Positions 29,721 through 40,477 are shown, counted from the stretch's first letter. The stretch is 64,000 nucleotides of DNA from Sedimentisphaerales bacterium (GCA_016931715.1 JAFGEF010000038.1:51924-115923); one strand, 5' to 3'. The notes: generated by a model from the sequence alone, not told the origin. Numbers and translations: made by a program.

Positions 29721-31400
29721 ATGAAAATGTTACTGAAATCATTAATGATATTGGCTGTATGCGCAGCTCTTTCAGGCTGTGCACAAAACGCAAAGGAGAA
29801 AGAATTGCAAACGTTCATTGATAATCATGTCGCAAAAGTCAAGCCGCTCAGCAAGGAAAATAATCTTGCCTATTGGGATGCTGCTATTACGGGCAAAGAA
29901 GAAATCTATGATAAAGTCAGTGAACTTACCCTGAAAATTCGCCGGATTTACAGCAATCCGGAAAATTTTGCTATGCTCAAAGAAGCGAAGGCTTCGGGGC
30001 AGGTACAGAATGATATTTTGGCAAGGCAGCTTGATTTGTTGTATAACGGCTTTCTCGAAAACCAGATAGAGCCGGAGCTGCTCAAACAGATAGTCGAATT
30101 AAGCACCAATATAGAAAAGAATTTCAGCACTTTTCGAGGTGAAATTAATGGTGAAAAAGTTACGGATAACCATATTAAGGAAATCCTGAAGACAGAAAAC
30201 GACTCAGCCAAAAGGCAGCAGGCATGGCTCGCGAGCAAGCAGGTCGGCGGGCAGGTCGCAAGTGACATAATCAAACTGGTCAAGCTGAGAAACCAGGGCG
30301 CTCAAAAGCTCGGCTTCGATAATTACCATACGCTTTCTCTTACAGCCGCAGAACAGGATGTCAACGAGCTTGATGGAATTTTCGATAAATTATACGAGCT
30401 TACCAGCGAGCCTTACAGAAAATTGAAGGCTGAGCTGGATGCAAAACTTGCAGAAGATTTCAATGTTACTGTCGATAATCTTAAGCCGTGGCATTATCAC
30501 GACCCGTTCTTCCAGGAAACACCTCTTGTTTACGACGTCGATTTGGATTCGTATTACAAAGACAATGATGTGGTAAAACTTGCAGAGAAATTTTACGCCG
30601 GGATAGGTTTGCCTGTCGATGACATTCTTGCCAATAGTGACCTGTACGAGCGCGAAGGTAAAAATCCTCATGCGTTCAGTACCGATATTGACAGGGAAGG
30701 TGACGTGCGGATTCTGTGCAACGTGAAAAATAATGAAACCTGGATGGAAACAATGCTGCACGAGCTTGGCCATGCGGGTTACGACAAATACCATGACATG
30801 GAAATGCCTTACCTGCTCAGGCAGCCGGCGCATATATTTACTACGGAAGCTATTGCGATGTTCTTCGGCAGGCTCAGCCGCAATCCGGCATGGATGCAGC
30901 AGATGCTCGGATTAACCGACCGGCAAAGAGATGAAATCGCAACTGTCAGTGACAAATACGCACAGTTGAAACAGTTGATTTTCGCTCGCTGGGCGATGGT
31001 AATGTACAATTTTGAAAAAGAGCTTTACGCTAATCCCGACCAGGACCTGAACAAATTATGGTGGCAGATGGTCGAAAAATACCAGTTCATAAAACCACCG
31101 GCGGGCAGAAACGAGCCTGACTGGGCGGCTAAGATTCATTTTACTATCGCTCCGGCTTATTATCATAACTATATGCTTGGCGAATTGTTTGCCTCACAAC
31201 TGCACAATTATCTTGTTCATAAAGTTCTCAAACTCAAATCCGATGAAGATGTAAGCTATATCGGCCAAAAGAAAGTCGGTGACTTCCTCATAAAGAACGT
31301 TTACAAACCTGGCGCTGAATATAGATGGAATATCCTGATCGAACGTGCGACAGGCGAGCCTTTAACGCCGAAATATTTCGTCGAACAATTTGTAAAATAA
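29721..31400 (+). CDS. M2-family (angiotensin-converting-enzyme-like) peptidase lipoprotein
   Basis: Lipobox LAVCAALSGC; ETMLHELGHAGYDKYHD (HExxH); FTTEAIAMFFGRLSRNP. Start taken at MKMLLKSL. Confidence 0.85.
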   Translation: MKMLLKSLMILAVCAALSGCAQNAKEKELQTFIDNHVAKVKPLSKENNLAYWDAAITGKEEIYDKVSELTLKIRRIYSNPENFAMLKEAKASGQVQNDILARQLDLLYNGFLENQIEPELLKQIVELSTNIEKNFSTFRGEINGEKVTDNHIKEILKTENDSAKRQQAWLASKQVGGQVASDIIKLVKLRNQGAQKLGFDNYHTLSLTAAEQDVNELDGIFDKLYELTSEPYRKLKAELDAKLAEDFNVTVDNLKPWHYHDPFFQETPLVYDVDLDSYYKDNDVVKLAEKFYAGIGLPVDDILANSDLYEREGKNPHAFSTDIDREGDVRILCNVKNNETWMETMLHELGHAGYDKYHDMEMPYLLRQPAHIFTTEAIAMFFGRLSRNPAWMQQMLGLTDRQRDEIATVSDKYAQLKQLIFARWAMVMYNFEKELYANPDQDLNKLWWQMVEKYQFIKPPAGRNEPDWAAKIHFTIAPAYYHNYMLGELFASQLHNYLVHKVLKLKSDEDVSYIGQKKVGDFLIKNVYKPGAEYRWNILIERATGEPLTPKYFVEQFVK

Positions 31401-31413
31401 TGCAGGGACAGCC

Positions 31414-33339
31414 ATGAAATCAGAAAAAGATTCGATACCTGAAATCACGATAAAAGCGGTTTTACTGGGCATAGTACTATCGATGATACTGGCCGCGGCG
31501 AATGCTTATCTTGGTTTGTTCGCCGGCATGACAGTTTCAGCATCCATACCGGCGGCGGTTGTTTCAATGGGCGTGCTGAGATTATTTCGCAAAAGCAATA
31601 TCCTCGAAAACAACATAGTCCAGACAGCCGCTTCCGCAGGTGAGTCACTTGCGGCAGGAGTGATTTTCACTATTCCCGCTCTTGTAATCATGGGCTTCTG
31701 GAAAGATTTCAGTTATTTCTGGACGACTGTAATAGCCGCATTCGGAGGTTTGCTCGGTGTGCTTTTTACTATTCCTTTGCGACGCTCTTTAATTGTTGAG
31801 GAAAAACTTCAGTTCCCTGAAGGTATTGCAACCGCAGAAGTGCTCGAAACAGGCCAGAAAGGCGGAAAAGGAATCTGGCATATCGCAAAGGCAGCTATAA
31901 TCGGCGGATTATTTAAAATTGGAGCGGGTTTATTCGGTTTTTGGCCCGGAGCAGTGGAAGGCGCCAAAAGAATCGGCGGCTCAATCGCCTATTTCGGAAC
32001 GGATTTGAGTCCTGCTCTGCTTTCGGTCGGTTATATAGTAGGCTTAAATATTGCTGTACTGATTTTTGTTGGAGGCGCACTTAACTGGTTTATCGCTATT
32101 CCGATTTGTGCGGCTTTGTCCAATGGAACTCAAGACGCAAGCGCTGTCGATCAGGCATATACAATCTGGAAAGAACAAACTCGATACATTGGTGTCGGAG
32201 CAATGCTCGTTGGCGGTTTATGGACAATTTTTCAGATGAGAAAATCCCTTCTAAGCGGTATCACGAGCGGCTTAGCGGCTTACAAGAAATCTGCCGGTGA
32301 TAAGGCTGCAATAGAACGCACGGAAAAAGATATGCCTATGAAATGGATAATAATTCTTATTATAGCTTCCGCCGTTCCCTTATACCTGGTTTATCAGCAT
32401 TTTGTTCGTGATGTAAGTGTGTCACTGCCTATGGCTGTATTAATGCTTGCGGCCGGTTTTATCTTTTCCGCGGTCGCGGGATATATGGCAGGAATCGTAG
32501 GCTCGTCTAATAACCCGATTTCAGGTGTTACTATAGCGACAGTGACAGTATCTTCTTTGTTATTACTGGTATTAATGGGAAAATCTGCAGAGAACGGACC
32601 TTCCGCCGCGATAATTATTGGTTCTGTTGTATGTTGTGCGGCCGCTATAGCCGGTGACAATATGCAGGACCTTAAAACCGGTTATATAGTAGGCGCAACT
32701 CCCTGGAAGCAGCAGGTGATGCAAATTGCAGGAACACTTGCGGGCGCACTTGTCATAGCTCCTGTCCTCATGCTGCTTTTCAAAGCTTATGGATTCGCAG
32801 GCCACTCTGATAACCCTGATGCCTTAGCCGCTCCTCAGGCAAATCTTATGGCTTCGGTTGCTCAGGGAGTTTTTCAGGGAAATATACCCTGGGTCTTTGT
32901 TTTTATCGGTATGGCAGTCGCTATTGTCCTGATAACCTGCGACGTGTTTTTGGAAGCGAGAAAAAGCTCGTTCCGTACACCAGTGCTTGCGGTAGCTATC
33001 GGAATTTATCTGCCATTCGAATTAGCAGTGCCTATTTTTGTCGGAGGAATTATACATCAGTTAGTCAGGAAGCGCGACAAACTCACTGATGGTATAGTCG
33101 AAGAAGTGGAAAGTCCCGCGAAAAACGGACTTTTATTCGCTTCGGGACTTATCACCGGTGAAGCTTTAATGGGAATACTCCTGGCAATACCTATTGTAAT
33201 CCTGAAACAATATGAAATCGACCTGCCGCTAATGAAACATTATGGTAAGACCGTACCATACAGCGGATGGATTGGAGTAATACTGCTGATTGGTGTCGCT
33301 TATTGGCTCTATCGAACTGCCTTAGACAGGAATAAATAA
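31414..33339 (+). CDS. OPT family oligopeptide transporter
   Basis: NAYLGLFAGMTVSASIPAAVVSMGVLR; NNIVQTAASAGESLAAGVIFTIPAL; GSSNNPISGVTIATV. Confidence 0.92.
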   Translation: MKSEKDSIPEITIKAVLLGIVLSMILAAANAYLGLFAGMTVSASIPAAVVSMGVLRLFRKSNILENNIVQTAASAGESLAAGVIFTIPALVIMGFWKDFSYFWTTVIAAFGGLLGVLFTIPLRRSLIVEEKLQFPEGIATAEVLETGQKGGKGIWHIAKAAIIGGLFKIGAGLFGFWPGAVEGAKRIGGSIAYFGTDLSPALLSVGYIVGLNIAVLIFVGGALNWFIAIPICAALSNGTQDASAVDQAYTIWKEQTRYIGVGAMLVGGLWTIFQMRKSLLSGITSGLAAYKKSAGDKAAIERTEKDMPMKWIIILIIASAVPLYLVYQHFVRDVSVSLPMAVLMLAAGFIFSAVAGYMAGIVGSSNNPISGVTIATVTVSSLLLLVLMGKSAENGPSAAIIIGSVVCCAAAIAGDNMQDLKTGYIVGATPWKQQVMQIAGTLAGALVIAPVLMLLFKAYGFAGHSDNPDALAAPQANLMASVAQGVFQGNIPWVFVFIGMAVAIVLITCDVFLEARKSSFRTPVLAVAIGIYLPFELAVPIFVGGIIHQLVRKRDKLTDGIVEEVESPAKNGLLFASGLITGEALMGILLAIPIVILKQYEIDLPLMKHYGKTVPYSGWIGVILLIGVAYWLYRTALDRNK

Positions 33340-33383
33340 TAAATGAACAGAAAGTAAATTCCTGAATATTTTCAATCCAATTA

Positions 33384-33920
33384 TCAAGCGCCCTGGTTCG
33401 CGATGAATCCCTTCGAGGGCGCTCCGACATCAGAGGGCGTTCCCGCTATTCGAGCAAGGTAAGATGCGCCGAGTTTTTTAAGATGGTCATTTACATTATC
33501 GAAGTAGTTAAAATGAGCCTGCTCTTCGTCGGTAATAGTTTCAAATAATTTCAGGCTGATACTGTCGCCATTATCACTGCAAATCCGCTGGAACTGGTTA
33601 TAGATAATAATCGTGTCGTCTTCGAGCTTGCTGTCGAACGGGAAGATAGTCTCAATCGGCTGTTCGCGCTCGACCTTATCGGCTTTTTCGGTTGTCGGCT
33701 CGCCGCCAAGTTCTTTAATACGCTCTGCAAACATCTCCGCATGGCGCATCTCGTCAATCGCAATCAGCTTCACATTCGCGGCCAGCTCGCCATAGTCCAT
33801 ATCATCCAGATTGTAATGCTGGTTCATATACTGGTGAATCGCCTGCAGTTCCATTGCGCGTGCCTTGTTCAAAACCTCGATAACCTTTTGTTTTCCGGCT
33901 TGTTTGGTATCCTTTGCCAT
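33384..33920 (-). CDS. Bacterioferritin / ferritin-like diiron protein
   Basis: LNKARAMELQAIHQYMNQHY, IDEMRHAEMFAERIKELGGEP, ETITDEEQAHFNYF. Confidence 0.82.
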   Translation of the reverse strand: MAKDTKQAGKQKVIEVLNKARAMELQAIHQYMNQHYNLDDMDYGELAANVKLIAIDEMRHAEMFAERIKELGGEPTTEKADKVEREQPIETIFPFDSKLEDDTIIIYNQFQRICSDNGDSISLKLFETITDEEQAHFNYFDNVNDHLKKLGASYLARIAGTPSDVGAPSKGFIANQGA

Positions 33921-34477
33921 AGTTTTTTCTCCTTCCTTACTTCTTCATTTCATTTGTATTTAATATAAAAATAACCTGATATACTTATACAATCCCTATA
34001 GTCTTACCGCAATCATCCCGAATAATCAAGATATTTTCCCTTAAATAAACGACAGAGAAAGATAATATCGAATCCCGCAAAAGCACAGGGATGCAAAGAA
34101 TTAATTACCCACGTTGTCAATCCTGACTTCGGCAAGCTCAGTCGAGCCGTAAGGCAGGAATCCATTGTCGAGCCACGAGTCACGAGAACAAGTAGGATGC
34201 GAAATTTCGCACCTTTTGCATTCTATATTGCCTTTACAAAACTCAAGCCTGATTTTCAAAACATTTCAACTCGAAATATAAATTTTGGGAGTCTATTTAA
34301 ACACCCGCCATTATAGAAAAAATTTTTACTGACAAATAATCTGGAATATGATAGTTTACTCATATAGATTCTGGGTGAGCAAAATCGAAGTATTATGGTT
34401 AACATTTGGAAAATGAAAATCGAGATAATAAATCTTTCATGATTAGCAACAAAAATATGTTTCAATGAGACCTTATT

Positions 34478-35233
34478 ATGCACATACCAAAATATCTTTA
34501 TAAATATAGATCGATGCACACAAAAAAAGATAGAGAACATACTTTACGTATTCTCACGCATAACGAAATATATTTTGCTAAATGTACAGAATTTAATGAT
34601 CCGTTTGATTGTAATCTTCATATATCCTGTGAAGGAGATTTTACCACTCATAAGGAAAAACTAAGGAAATTGAATCCAGACTTTTCAGAAGCAAAATTAG
34701 ATATTCAAACTCAGAAAGATCTTCAACAAGAAAATATTAAAAAACGGGAGCGAAAAGTTAATAATGATATTCAGCGTATAACTGAAAACGCTGGTATATT
34801 TAGCATGAGCGTAAAACGTGACAATCTACTTATGTGGTCACATTATGCAGATTACCATCGAGGAATTTGTATAGAATTTAAAACAACCAATAGTAAACTT
34901 TTTGGTTGTGATTTACTGAAAGTTGATTATGTAGTTAATCACCCAAGGTTCACTATATATGATGAAGCGGATTTTGAATTTGTAAAAAAAAGAGTAAGCA
35001 CAAAATCAAAAGATTGGGAATACGAAGAAGAATGGAGAATAATTTTCAGAGAGACAGGTTGCCAGTATTTTCCCTCCGAGGAATTAAATGGTGTAATATT
35101 AGGAGCCTATATATCCAAAAGAAGTAAAGCGATGGTTCTCAAATGTCTTTCTGAAACTAATTGCACAGTCAAATTATATGAAGCACATAAATGCAAAAAC
35201 AGGTTTGGTTTAGATATAATTCCCATAAAGTAA
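34478..35233 (+). CDS. DUF2971-family protein
   Basis: YKYRSMHTKKDREHTLRILTHNEIYFAKCTEFNDPFDC; LLMWSHYADYHRGICIEF. Confidence 0.8.
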   Translation: MHIPKYLYKYRSMHTKKDREHTLRILTHNEIYFAKCTEFNDPFDCNLHISCEGDFTTHKEKLRKLNPDFSEAKLDIQTQKDLQQENIKKRERKVNNDIQRITENAGIFSMSVKRDNLLMWSHYADYHRGICIEFKTTNSKLFGCDLLKVDYVVNHPRFTIYDEADFEFVKKRVSTKSKDWEYEEEWRIIFRETGCQYFPSEELNGVILGAYISKRSKAMVLKCLSETNCTVKLYEAHKCKNRFGLDIIPIK

Positions 35234-35278
35234 TCTCTTATTTACAAGTTGTGATGACATATAGATAATATAGTTAGT

Positions 35279-35369
35279 ATTTTTTTTCTGAATCTTGCGG
35301 CGGGGATGTTCATTCGTTTTCTGTATTTGGCGACGGTTCTGTGGGCGAGGTTGTCAATGCCGCAGAATA
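35279..35369 (-). pseudogene. Diverged duplicate fragment of the rpoN 3' end
   Basis: Reverse strand reads GIDNLAHRTVAKYRKRMNIPAARFRKK vs rpoN GIDGLARRTVAKYRKLMNIPAARFRKKY; no upstream rpoN sequence. Confidence 0.85.
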
Positions 35370-35487
35370 TAAGGAGATGTCAGGATTCGCTTGTAAAATT
35401 GTTTGAAAATAACAGTTTAAGCTGATATAATTATAGAAAACCTGAATATATTAAAGAGGTTTATTCGCTATTACAGGAGAAGTAAAT

Positions 35488-35667
35488 ATGGAAACCTTGA
35501 AAAAACAGGCAATCGGTGCTATCTCAAAGCTTCCTGAATCTGCTAATATTGATGATATAATGTATCGGCTTTACGTAATCGATAAAATACAAAAGGGCCG
35601 AGATGCCGTTAAAGAGGGCAAAACCATTTCCATTAAATCATTAAAGAAAGAAATGAAATCATGGTAA
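35488..35667 (+). CDS. Antitoxin-like 59-aa protein
   Basis: METLKKQAIGAISKLPESANIDDIMYRLYVIDKIQKGRDAVKEGKTISIKSLKKEMKSW; upstream AGGAGAAG RBS. Confidence 0.6.
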   Translation: METLKKQAIGAISKLPESANIDDIMYRLYVIDKIQKGRDAVKEGKTISIKSLKKEMKSW

Positions 35668-35765
35668 TTATTTATTTTTCAATTATAGAATTTCATAAAA
35701 AATTCGTGTTCATTAGTGGTTTTAATTTACTGTTTATAAATGGATTCCCGTTTTCACGGGAATGA
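35661..35765 (+). pseudogene. Possible toxin remnant overlapping antitoxin stop
   Basis: ATGGTAA overlap; 34-aa ORF MVIIYFSIIEFHKKFVFISGFN... ending in a palindromic GGATTCCCG..CGGGAA repeat. Confidence 0.25.
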
Positions 35766-35818
35766 CAGGGTCGTGGTATTGAATAATCTGTGAAAATCTG
35801 CGTCAATATGTGGTTAAT

Positions 35819-37291
35819 TCAGTATTTTTTTCTGAATCTTGCGGCGGGGATGTTCATTAGTTTTCTGTATTTTGCTACGGTTCGGCGGGCTAAGCCGTCA
35901 ATGCCGGCTTCGGCGAGTTTCTTTTTGATTAAATCGTCACTCAATGGTTTTGACTTATCTTCCTCATCTATAATCTGCTGGAGCTTGCCTCGTATCGCTT
36001 CCCAGCTTACCGCGTTGCCGTCGGTATCTTCCATGCCGCCGCTGAAGAACTTGCGAAGCGGCAAAATCCCCCAGGAACACTGGATATATTTTCCCGAAAC
36101 CGCGCGTGAGACGGTAGCGATATGCACGCCGACATCGTCGGCGACTTTCGACATAGGTAACGGATGCAGATAAAGCTGTCCCTTATCGAAGAAATCCTTC
36201 TGATATTTCACAACCGTTTGCGCGACTTTGAGCAAAGTATTTTTTCGCTGCTCGATTGCGTCCATAATCCACTGAGCCGAACGCATGTTTTCCTGCAGGA
36301 ATTTTCGTGTCTTTTCGTTGACAGTCTCGTCTTTGACCATCTTCGAGTAATAATTACTGATTTTCAAGTGCGGCAGGTTCGTGTCCGCCAGTCTTACTAA
36401 ATACTGTCCCGGGACCTCGGACGCTTCAACGATTATATCTGGGATTATCGGGTGATTCCTGTCCTGTCCTATCTGCAAGCCGGGCGAAAAATCGAGCTTG
36501 CTCATATTCTCGATAGCATGATTTATAGCTTCAATATCGCAGTTCATTTTTTTCGCAATATCAGGTAATTTGTTCTCGAGCAGTTCTTCCATGTGCTCGG
36601 AAATCAGCTTTGACTCGAAGCTCATATCTCTGCTGCCCTGGGACATCTGAATAAGAAGACATTCCTTCAAATCGCGCGCCCCGACTCCCGTCGGCTCAAG
36701 TTTCTGCACAAATGCAAGAGCATTGTTCAGATCATCTATTGTGAACTCGTGTTTGTCTTTGTTATGAAGCTGTTCAAGTCTTACAGTCAGAAAACCTTTT
36801 TCATCGATGTAGTCGATAATTGCAGCGCCGGCAGTTTTAACAGGCTCATTGGCTTCAATCATGCGCCATTGTTCCAGCAGGTAATCATGCAGTGATTGAG
36901 AAGGAGCGGCGGTATTATTCAATGCTTCGAGTTTTTTATCCGGCTCATCGTTGTAAATCCGCTGGCGCATCGAGCCTGATTGACTCATGTATTCCTTAAA
37001 ATCGTCATCCAAATTCTCAAGCCGCTCGAAGTCCTTGACTTTATCGTTATCTGTGCTGACAACAAGGTCCTTTTCCTCGATTTCCGGCGTGCTTTCCTGC
37101 ACCGTTGTTTCGGTTTCTTCGGAATTGCCCGGCTCAACCATTTCCAGAACCGGATTACTATTGATTTCATGCTCGATTCGCTCCTGGAGCGCGAGGATGG
37201 GAAGCTGGAGTATCTCCATCGATTGAATCATGTGGGGAGCGAGCTTCATGTGCTGCTCCAGCCGCATCTGGCCTGTCATCTCCAACTTCAT
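35819..37291 (-). CDS. rpoN: RNA polymerase sigma-54 factor
   Basis: Region I MIQSMEILQLPILALQERIEHEINSNPVLE; RpoN box ARRTVAKYRKLM. Confidence 0.95.
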   Translation of the reverse strand: MKLEMTGQMRLEQHMKLAPHMIQSMEILQLPILALQERIEHEINSNPVLEMVEPGNSEETETTVQESTPEIEEKDLVVSTDNDKVKDFERLENLDDDFKEYMSQSGSMRQRIYNDEPDKKLEALNNTAAPSQSLHDYLLEQWRMIEANEPVKTAGAAIIDYIDEKGFLTVRLEQLHNKDKHEFTIDDLNNALAFVQKLEPTGVGARDLKECLLIQMSQGSRDMSFESKLISEHMEELLENKLPDIAKKMNCDIEAINHAIENMSKLDFSPGLQIGQDRNHPIIPDIIVEASEVPGQYLVRLADTNLPHLKISNYYSKMVKDETVNEKTRKFLQENMRSAQWIMDAIEQRKNTLLKVAQTVVKYQKDFFDKGQLYLHPLPMSKVADDVGVHIATVSRAVSGKYIQCSWGILPLRKFFSGGMEDTDGNAVSWEAIRGKLQQIIDEEDKSKPLSDDLIKKKLAEAGIDGLARRTVAKYRKLMNIPAARFRKKY

Positions 37292-37427
37292 AAAAATACC
37301 GATAAAAACTCAATTTCTACTTATTTTTTATATATTCTTCTGGCTATATCATAGAATCTTTAAGACTCTTCGTCAAGTTTTGGGGGGAAATTCACTAATT
37401 CGTTATTGTTGTAAAAAATTAGAACAT

Positions 37428-37506
37428 TGGGTGGCATCCTCATCCTGATTCTTTTATCAGGATGGGGATGGTAAACTCATATTAAACCATCTCCAAGCTG
37501 CCACCC
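37428..37506. repeat. REP-like palindromic element (family A)
   Basis: TGGGTGGCATCCTCATCCTGATTC..ATCAGGATGGGGATGG ... CCATCTCCAAGCTGCCACCC. Confidence 0.85.
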
Positions 37507-37590
37507 GCAGTTTTAATAATTACTGCTCAACCACTTTTATAAAAGGTTATTTTTTTACAATGTGATAAAAAATGCAATAGAAGCAATAAA

Positions 37591-39657
37591 CTATTGCCGG
37601 ATTGTTCCCTGAGCGACTTTGAAGTTATCGAGCCAGGCATCTGCTCCGGTCAGAGCCATGCCGTCTTCGGAACCGCCGCTTAAGATTATGTAAATCGATT
37701 CGCATTGCCATTGGGCGCGAATCAGGCCTGTTATTGTCCAAAACGCATCTTTCTTACCGTAATTTTTATTACTGAAATACAGCTCGTCCAAATTCGGATC
37801 GTAAGATATGTACAAAGTTCCTTCATTGAGGAATCTGGCGCAGGTCTGTTCATCAACCCACATGCCGTCACGAATTTCATAGAGATAGAATGGATTGTCA
37901 TCGAACGTTCCGGCCTCGAATTCCGCCCATTTCATTGCCGATGGGTCCAAACTGGGAACTATACCAAGATTGACGCGGCCGTCACCTGTGCCAATTTTGC
38001 TGAAATGAAAATCAACCTGAACAGCGAATGGTTTATTCGCATCAAGACCCCAGTTATAAGGAGCGTAAATAGCATCAATATCTTCCAGGCTGCCGGCGGT
38101 ATAAACCTCGAGCCTGCCATTTGTTTCCTCTAAGTGAGCTAATTCAGGTTCTAATTCATACACGAACCAGAGAGGCTCTGCTTTACCGTCACTAAAATCA
38201 TCCGCAGGAAGCTGCCACCATAAAAGAGGATAATACCGATCTTCAAGAATCCACCATATGTCTTCATTGCCATTTTCGGTCTCACCAATAAAATCCCATC
38301 CTTCATTTGCGAAGGTGTCTCCTGTTTTCATCCGGGTTGTTGTCATACCTGTCCCGCCATCACTGATTGTCTGGCCGGATGTTTCAACATCCCAAAAACT
38401 TGATACTGTATTGGCATCTTCCCAGGTCATTTCTACAAGACCTCCGGCGGAACGACCTGCATTAATTATGCCGGCGCTGTAGGTCTCATTCACGTCGCCA
38501 TAGTTTACGCAAACAAGTCCTCCGGCGTCCAGGTCGGAAAAAACCTTACTGATGCTGTAGCATCTTGTGATATCACCATAATTATCACCGGCAAGACCGC
38601 CAACATAGCAATAGCCATTAACATCAACCATTGTACAGCTTGTTGTTATACTGCCCCAATTTCTGCCCGCCAGGCCGCCTATACGCTGCTCTCCGTTGAG
38701 CCTGCCGGTACTGAAGCTTGCTTCTATAGTACCTCTGTTGTAACCTGTTAAAGCGCCTATATAATCACCAGAACCGACTATATTAGCATCTGCGATACCG
38801 ATATTTATTAGCTGGGCCTCGTAGTCTGTCTGACCAAACAAACCTAAATAACTCACACCGCTGATTGCAGTATGCAGGATTTTATGCCTGTTTCCATCGA
38901 AAACACCCGTAAAAGGAATTCCCTGAAAGCCTGTTTGAAAATCATTAGTATCCGGAGCTATAACAGCGTTGGCAAATACTTTCCGGCCGGGAAGGCTCGG
39001 ATTCATATTGATATCATTTGTCAGAATGAAGTTTTTATCGTAATCTTCGATTGTCTCTCCCAATAGTATCAAATCCTCGGCGGAAACTATTTGGAATGGT
39101 TCGTTAGGTTCTCCTGAGCCGCCTGAGTACTTGCGTTTGGCATTGGCGTCCATTGTATAAATGAAGAAATCGGCGCTATCCGGCGGCGGGGTAGTATCAG
39201 CGGCAAGATGAATCATATTATCCTGCAAAGTCGCTGTAAGCTGGATTGCGTTTCCATTTTTCTGTTTGCCTGTAAATTTTATCGTTGTATTATTCTGGAC
39301 AACTCCTTCAAGAGATGTCATGTCAAAAACATTGTTCGGATCAAGTGTGCGTTTGTAAGGACTGTCATCTACGGCATTTGCATCAACCTTAATGAATGAT
39401 GCTGTACCAGCCTCGAAATCCGCTTTTAGAACAAATTGTCCTTCTACATTATAAGTATAATGTACTCCTGCAATTCCACCTGCCTGAACTATTGTACTCT
39501 GCTCGGGAAGGAACACGTATCGATTTACTAAAATCGGCTTTTCAGAATCATTTCCAGCGAGTAATTTGGCCTGTTTGGTAAAGAATATAAGAAATAGGAA
39601 TACAAAAAATATGACCGTTTTTAGGTCTCTTTTAATCCGTATCTCCGGCATTTTCAA
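37591..39657 (-). CDS. Secreted GLUG-motif repeat protein
   Basis: Signal-like N-terminus; repeated VGGLAGDNYGDITRCYS / IGGLAGRNWGSITTSC / LFGQTDYEAQLINIGI units. Confidence 0.8.
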   Translation of the reverse strand: MKMPEIRIKRDLKTVIFFVFLFLIFFTKQAKLLAGNDSEKPILVNRYVFLPEQSTIVQAGGIAGVHYTYNVEGQFVLKADFEAGTASFIKVDANAVDDSPYKRTLDPNNVFDMTSLEGVVQNNTTIKFTGKQKNGNAIQLTATLQDNMIHLAADTTPPPDSADFFIYTMDANAKRKYSGGSGEPNEPFQIVSAEDLILLGETIEDYDKNFILTNDINMNPSLPGRKVFANAVIAPDTNDFQTGFQGIPFTGVFDGNRHKILHTAISGVSYLGLFGQTDYEAQLINIGIADANIVGSGDYIGALTGYNRGTIEASFSTGRLNGEQRIGGLAGRNWGSITTSCTMVDVNGYCYVGGLAGDNYGDITRCYSISKVFSDLDAGGLVCVNYGDVNETYSAGIINAGRSAGGLVEMTWEDANTVSSFWDVETSGQTISDGGTGMTTTRMKTGDTFANEGWDFIGETENGNEDIWWILEDRYYPLLWWQLPADDFSDGKAEPLWFVYELEPELAHLEETNGRLEVYTAGSLEDIDAIYAPYNWGLDANKPFAVQVDFHFSKIGTGDGRVNLGIVPSLDPSAMKWAEFEAGTFDDNPFYLYEIRDGMWVDEQTCARFLNEGTLYISYDPNLDELYFSNKNYGKKDAFWTITGLIRAQWQCESIYIILSGGSEDGMALTGADAWLDNFKVAQGTIRQ

Positions 39658-39821
39658 TCCTCCGTCCCCCGGTTTTAATCAGTTAAATAGCAGCAAACTA
39701 AAATATCTATCCGAATAAGTCAGTATATCAAATCAGTATTAGTCATGTCAAGAAATAAACGGACTATAGACAAAAGACCTCAGACAACAGATTTCATATC
39801 CCTTTTTTTACTGAAATTCGC

Positions 39822-39866
39822 GGGCAAGCCTGTCCTGAGCGAAGTCGAATGGAATGCCCGCGACAC
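39822..39866. repeat. Palindromic repeat, CGCGGGCA..TGCCCGCGACAC family
   Basis: Arms CGCGGGCA / TGCCCGCG plus shared ACAC; same core as 21331-21379. Confidence 0.7.
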
Positions 39867-39871
39867 GTTTT

Positions 39872-40477
39872 TTATTCGAGCGTTTGCCTGCCTGCAATTG
39901 CGTCTGAGAGCATTTTGCCGCTGGCAAATTCTATTGTGCTGCCGGTCGGAATACCTCTTGCAAGTCGTGTTATTTTCACATTAGTATTTCTAAGAAGCGA
40001 GCTGATATAGAGGGATGTACCGTCACCTGCCATGTTCGGATTAGTTGCCATAATAAGTTCTTTTACGTTTCCTGCGCTTACTCTTTCGACAAGCTCTCTT
40101 ATTGTCAAGTCGCCCGGCTCTACGCCGTCGAGCGGTGCTATATGGCCGCCAAGAACGTGATAAACCCATTTGCATGCGCCGGTTTTTTCGAGACTGATTA
40201 CATCTTTGGGCTGCTCGACAACGCATATTATGCTCTTATCTCTTTTTGTATCAGAGCATATCTGGCAAATATTCTGTTCGGAGAAATTAAAGCATATTTC
40301 ACATCGTTTGGTTTTTTCTTTCAAATCACGTATAGCATCAGCGAGTTTAAGAGCCTGCACAGGCTGCGCTTTTAATAAATAAAACGCCAGTCGTTCTGCG
40401 CTCTTTGGCCCGATTCCGGGCAGTTTCTCAAACTCTTCAATTACTCTGTTCAAACTTTCTGTATATCCGCTGCTCAT
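39872..40477 (-). CDS. recR: Recombination protein RecR
   Basis: LIEEFEKLPGIGPKSAERLAFYLL-like, CEICFNFSEQNICQIC zinc finger, Toprim IMATNPNMAGDGTSLYI. Confidence 0.95.
   Translation of the reverse strand: MSSGYTESLNRVIEEFEKLPGIGPKSAERLAFYLLKAQPVQALKLADAIRDLKEKTKRCEICFNFSEQNICQICSDTKRDKSIICVVEQPKDVISLEKTGACKWVYHVLGGHIAPLDGVEPGDLTIRELVERVSAGNVKELIMATNPNMAGDGTSLYISSLLRNTNVKITRLARGIPTGSTIEFASGKMLSDAIAGRQTLE

Noticed and set aside
35743-35762. GGATTCCCGTTTTCACGGGAA palindrome as a terminator
   Set aside because: No U-tract after the stem; resembles a common dispersed palindrome, so not called as a terminator.
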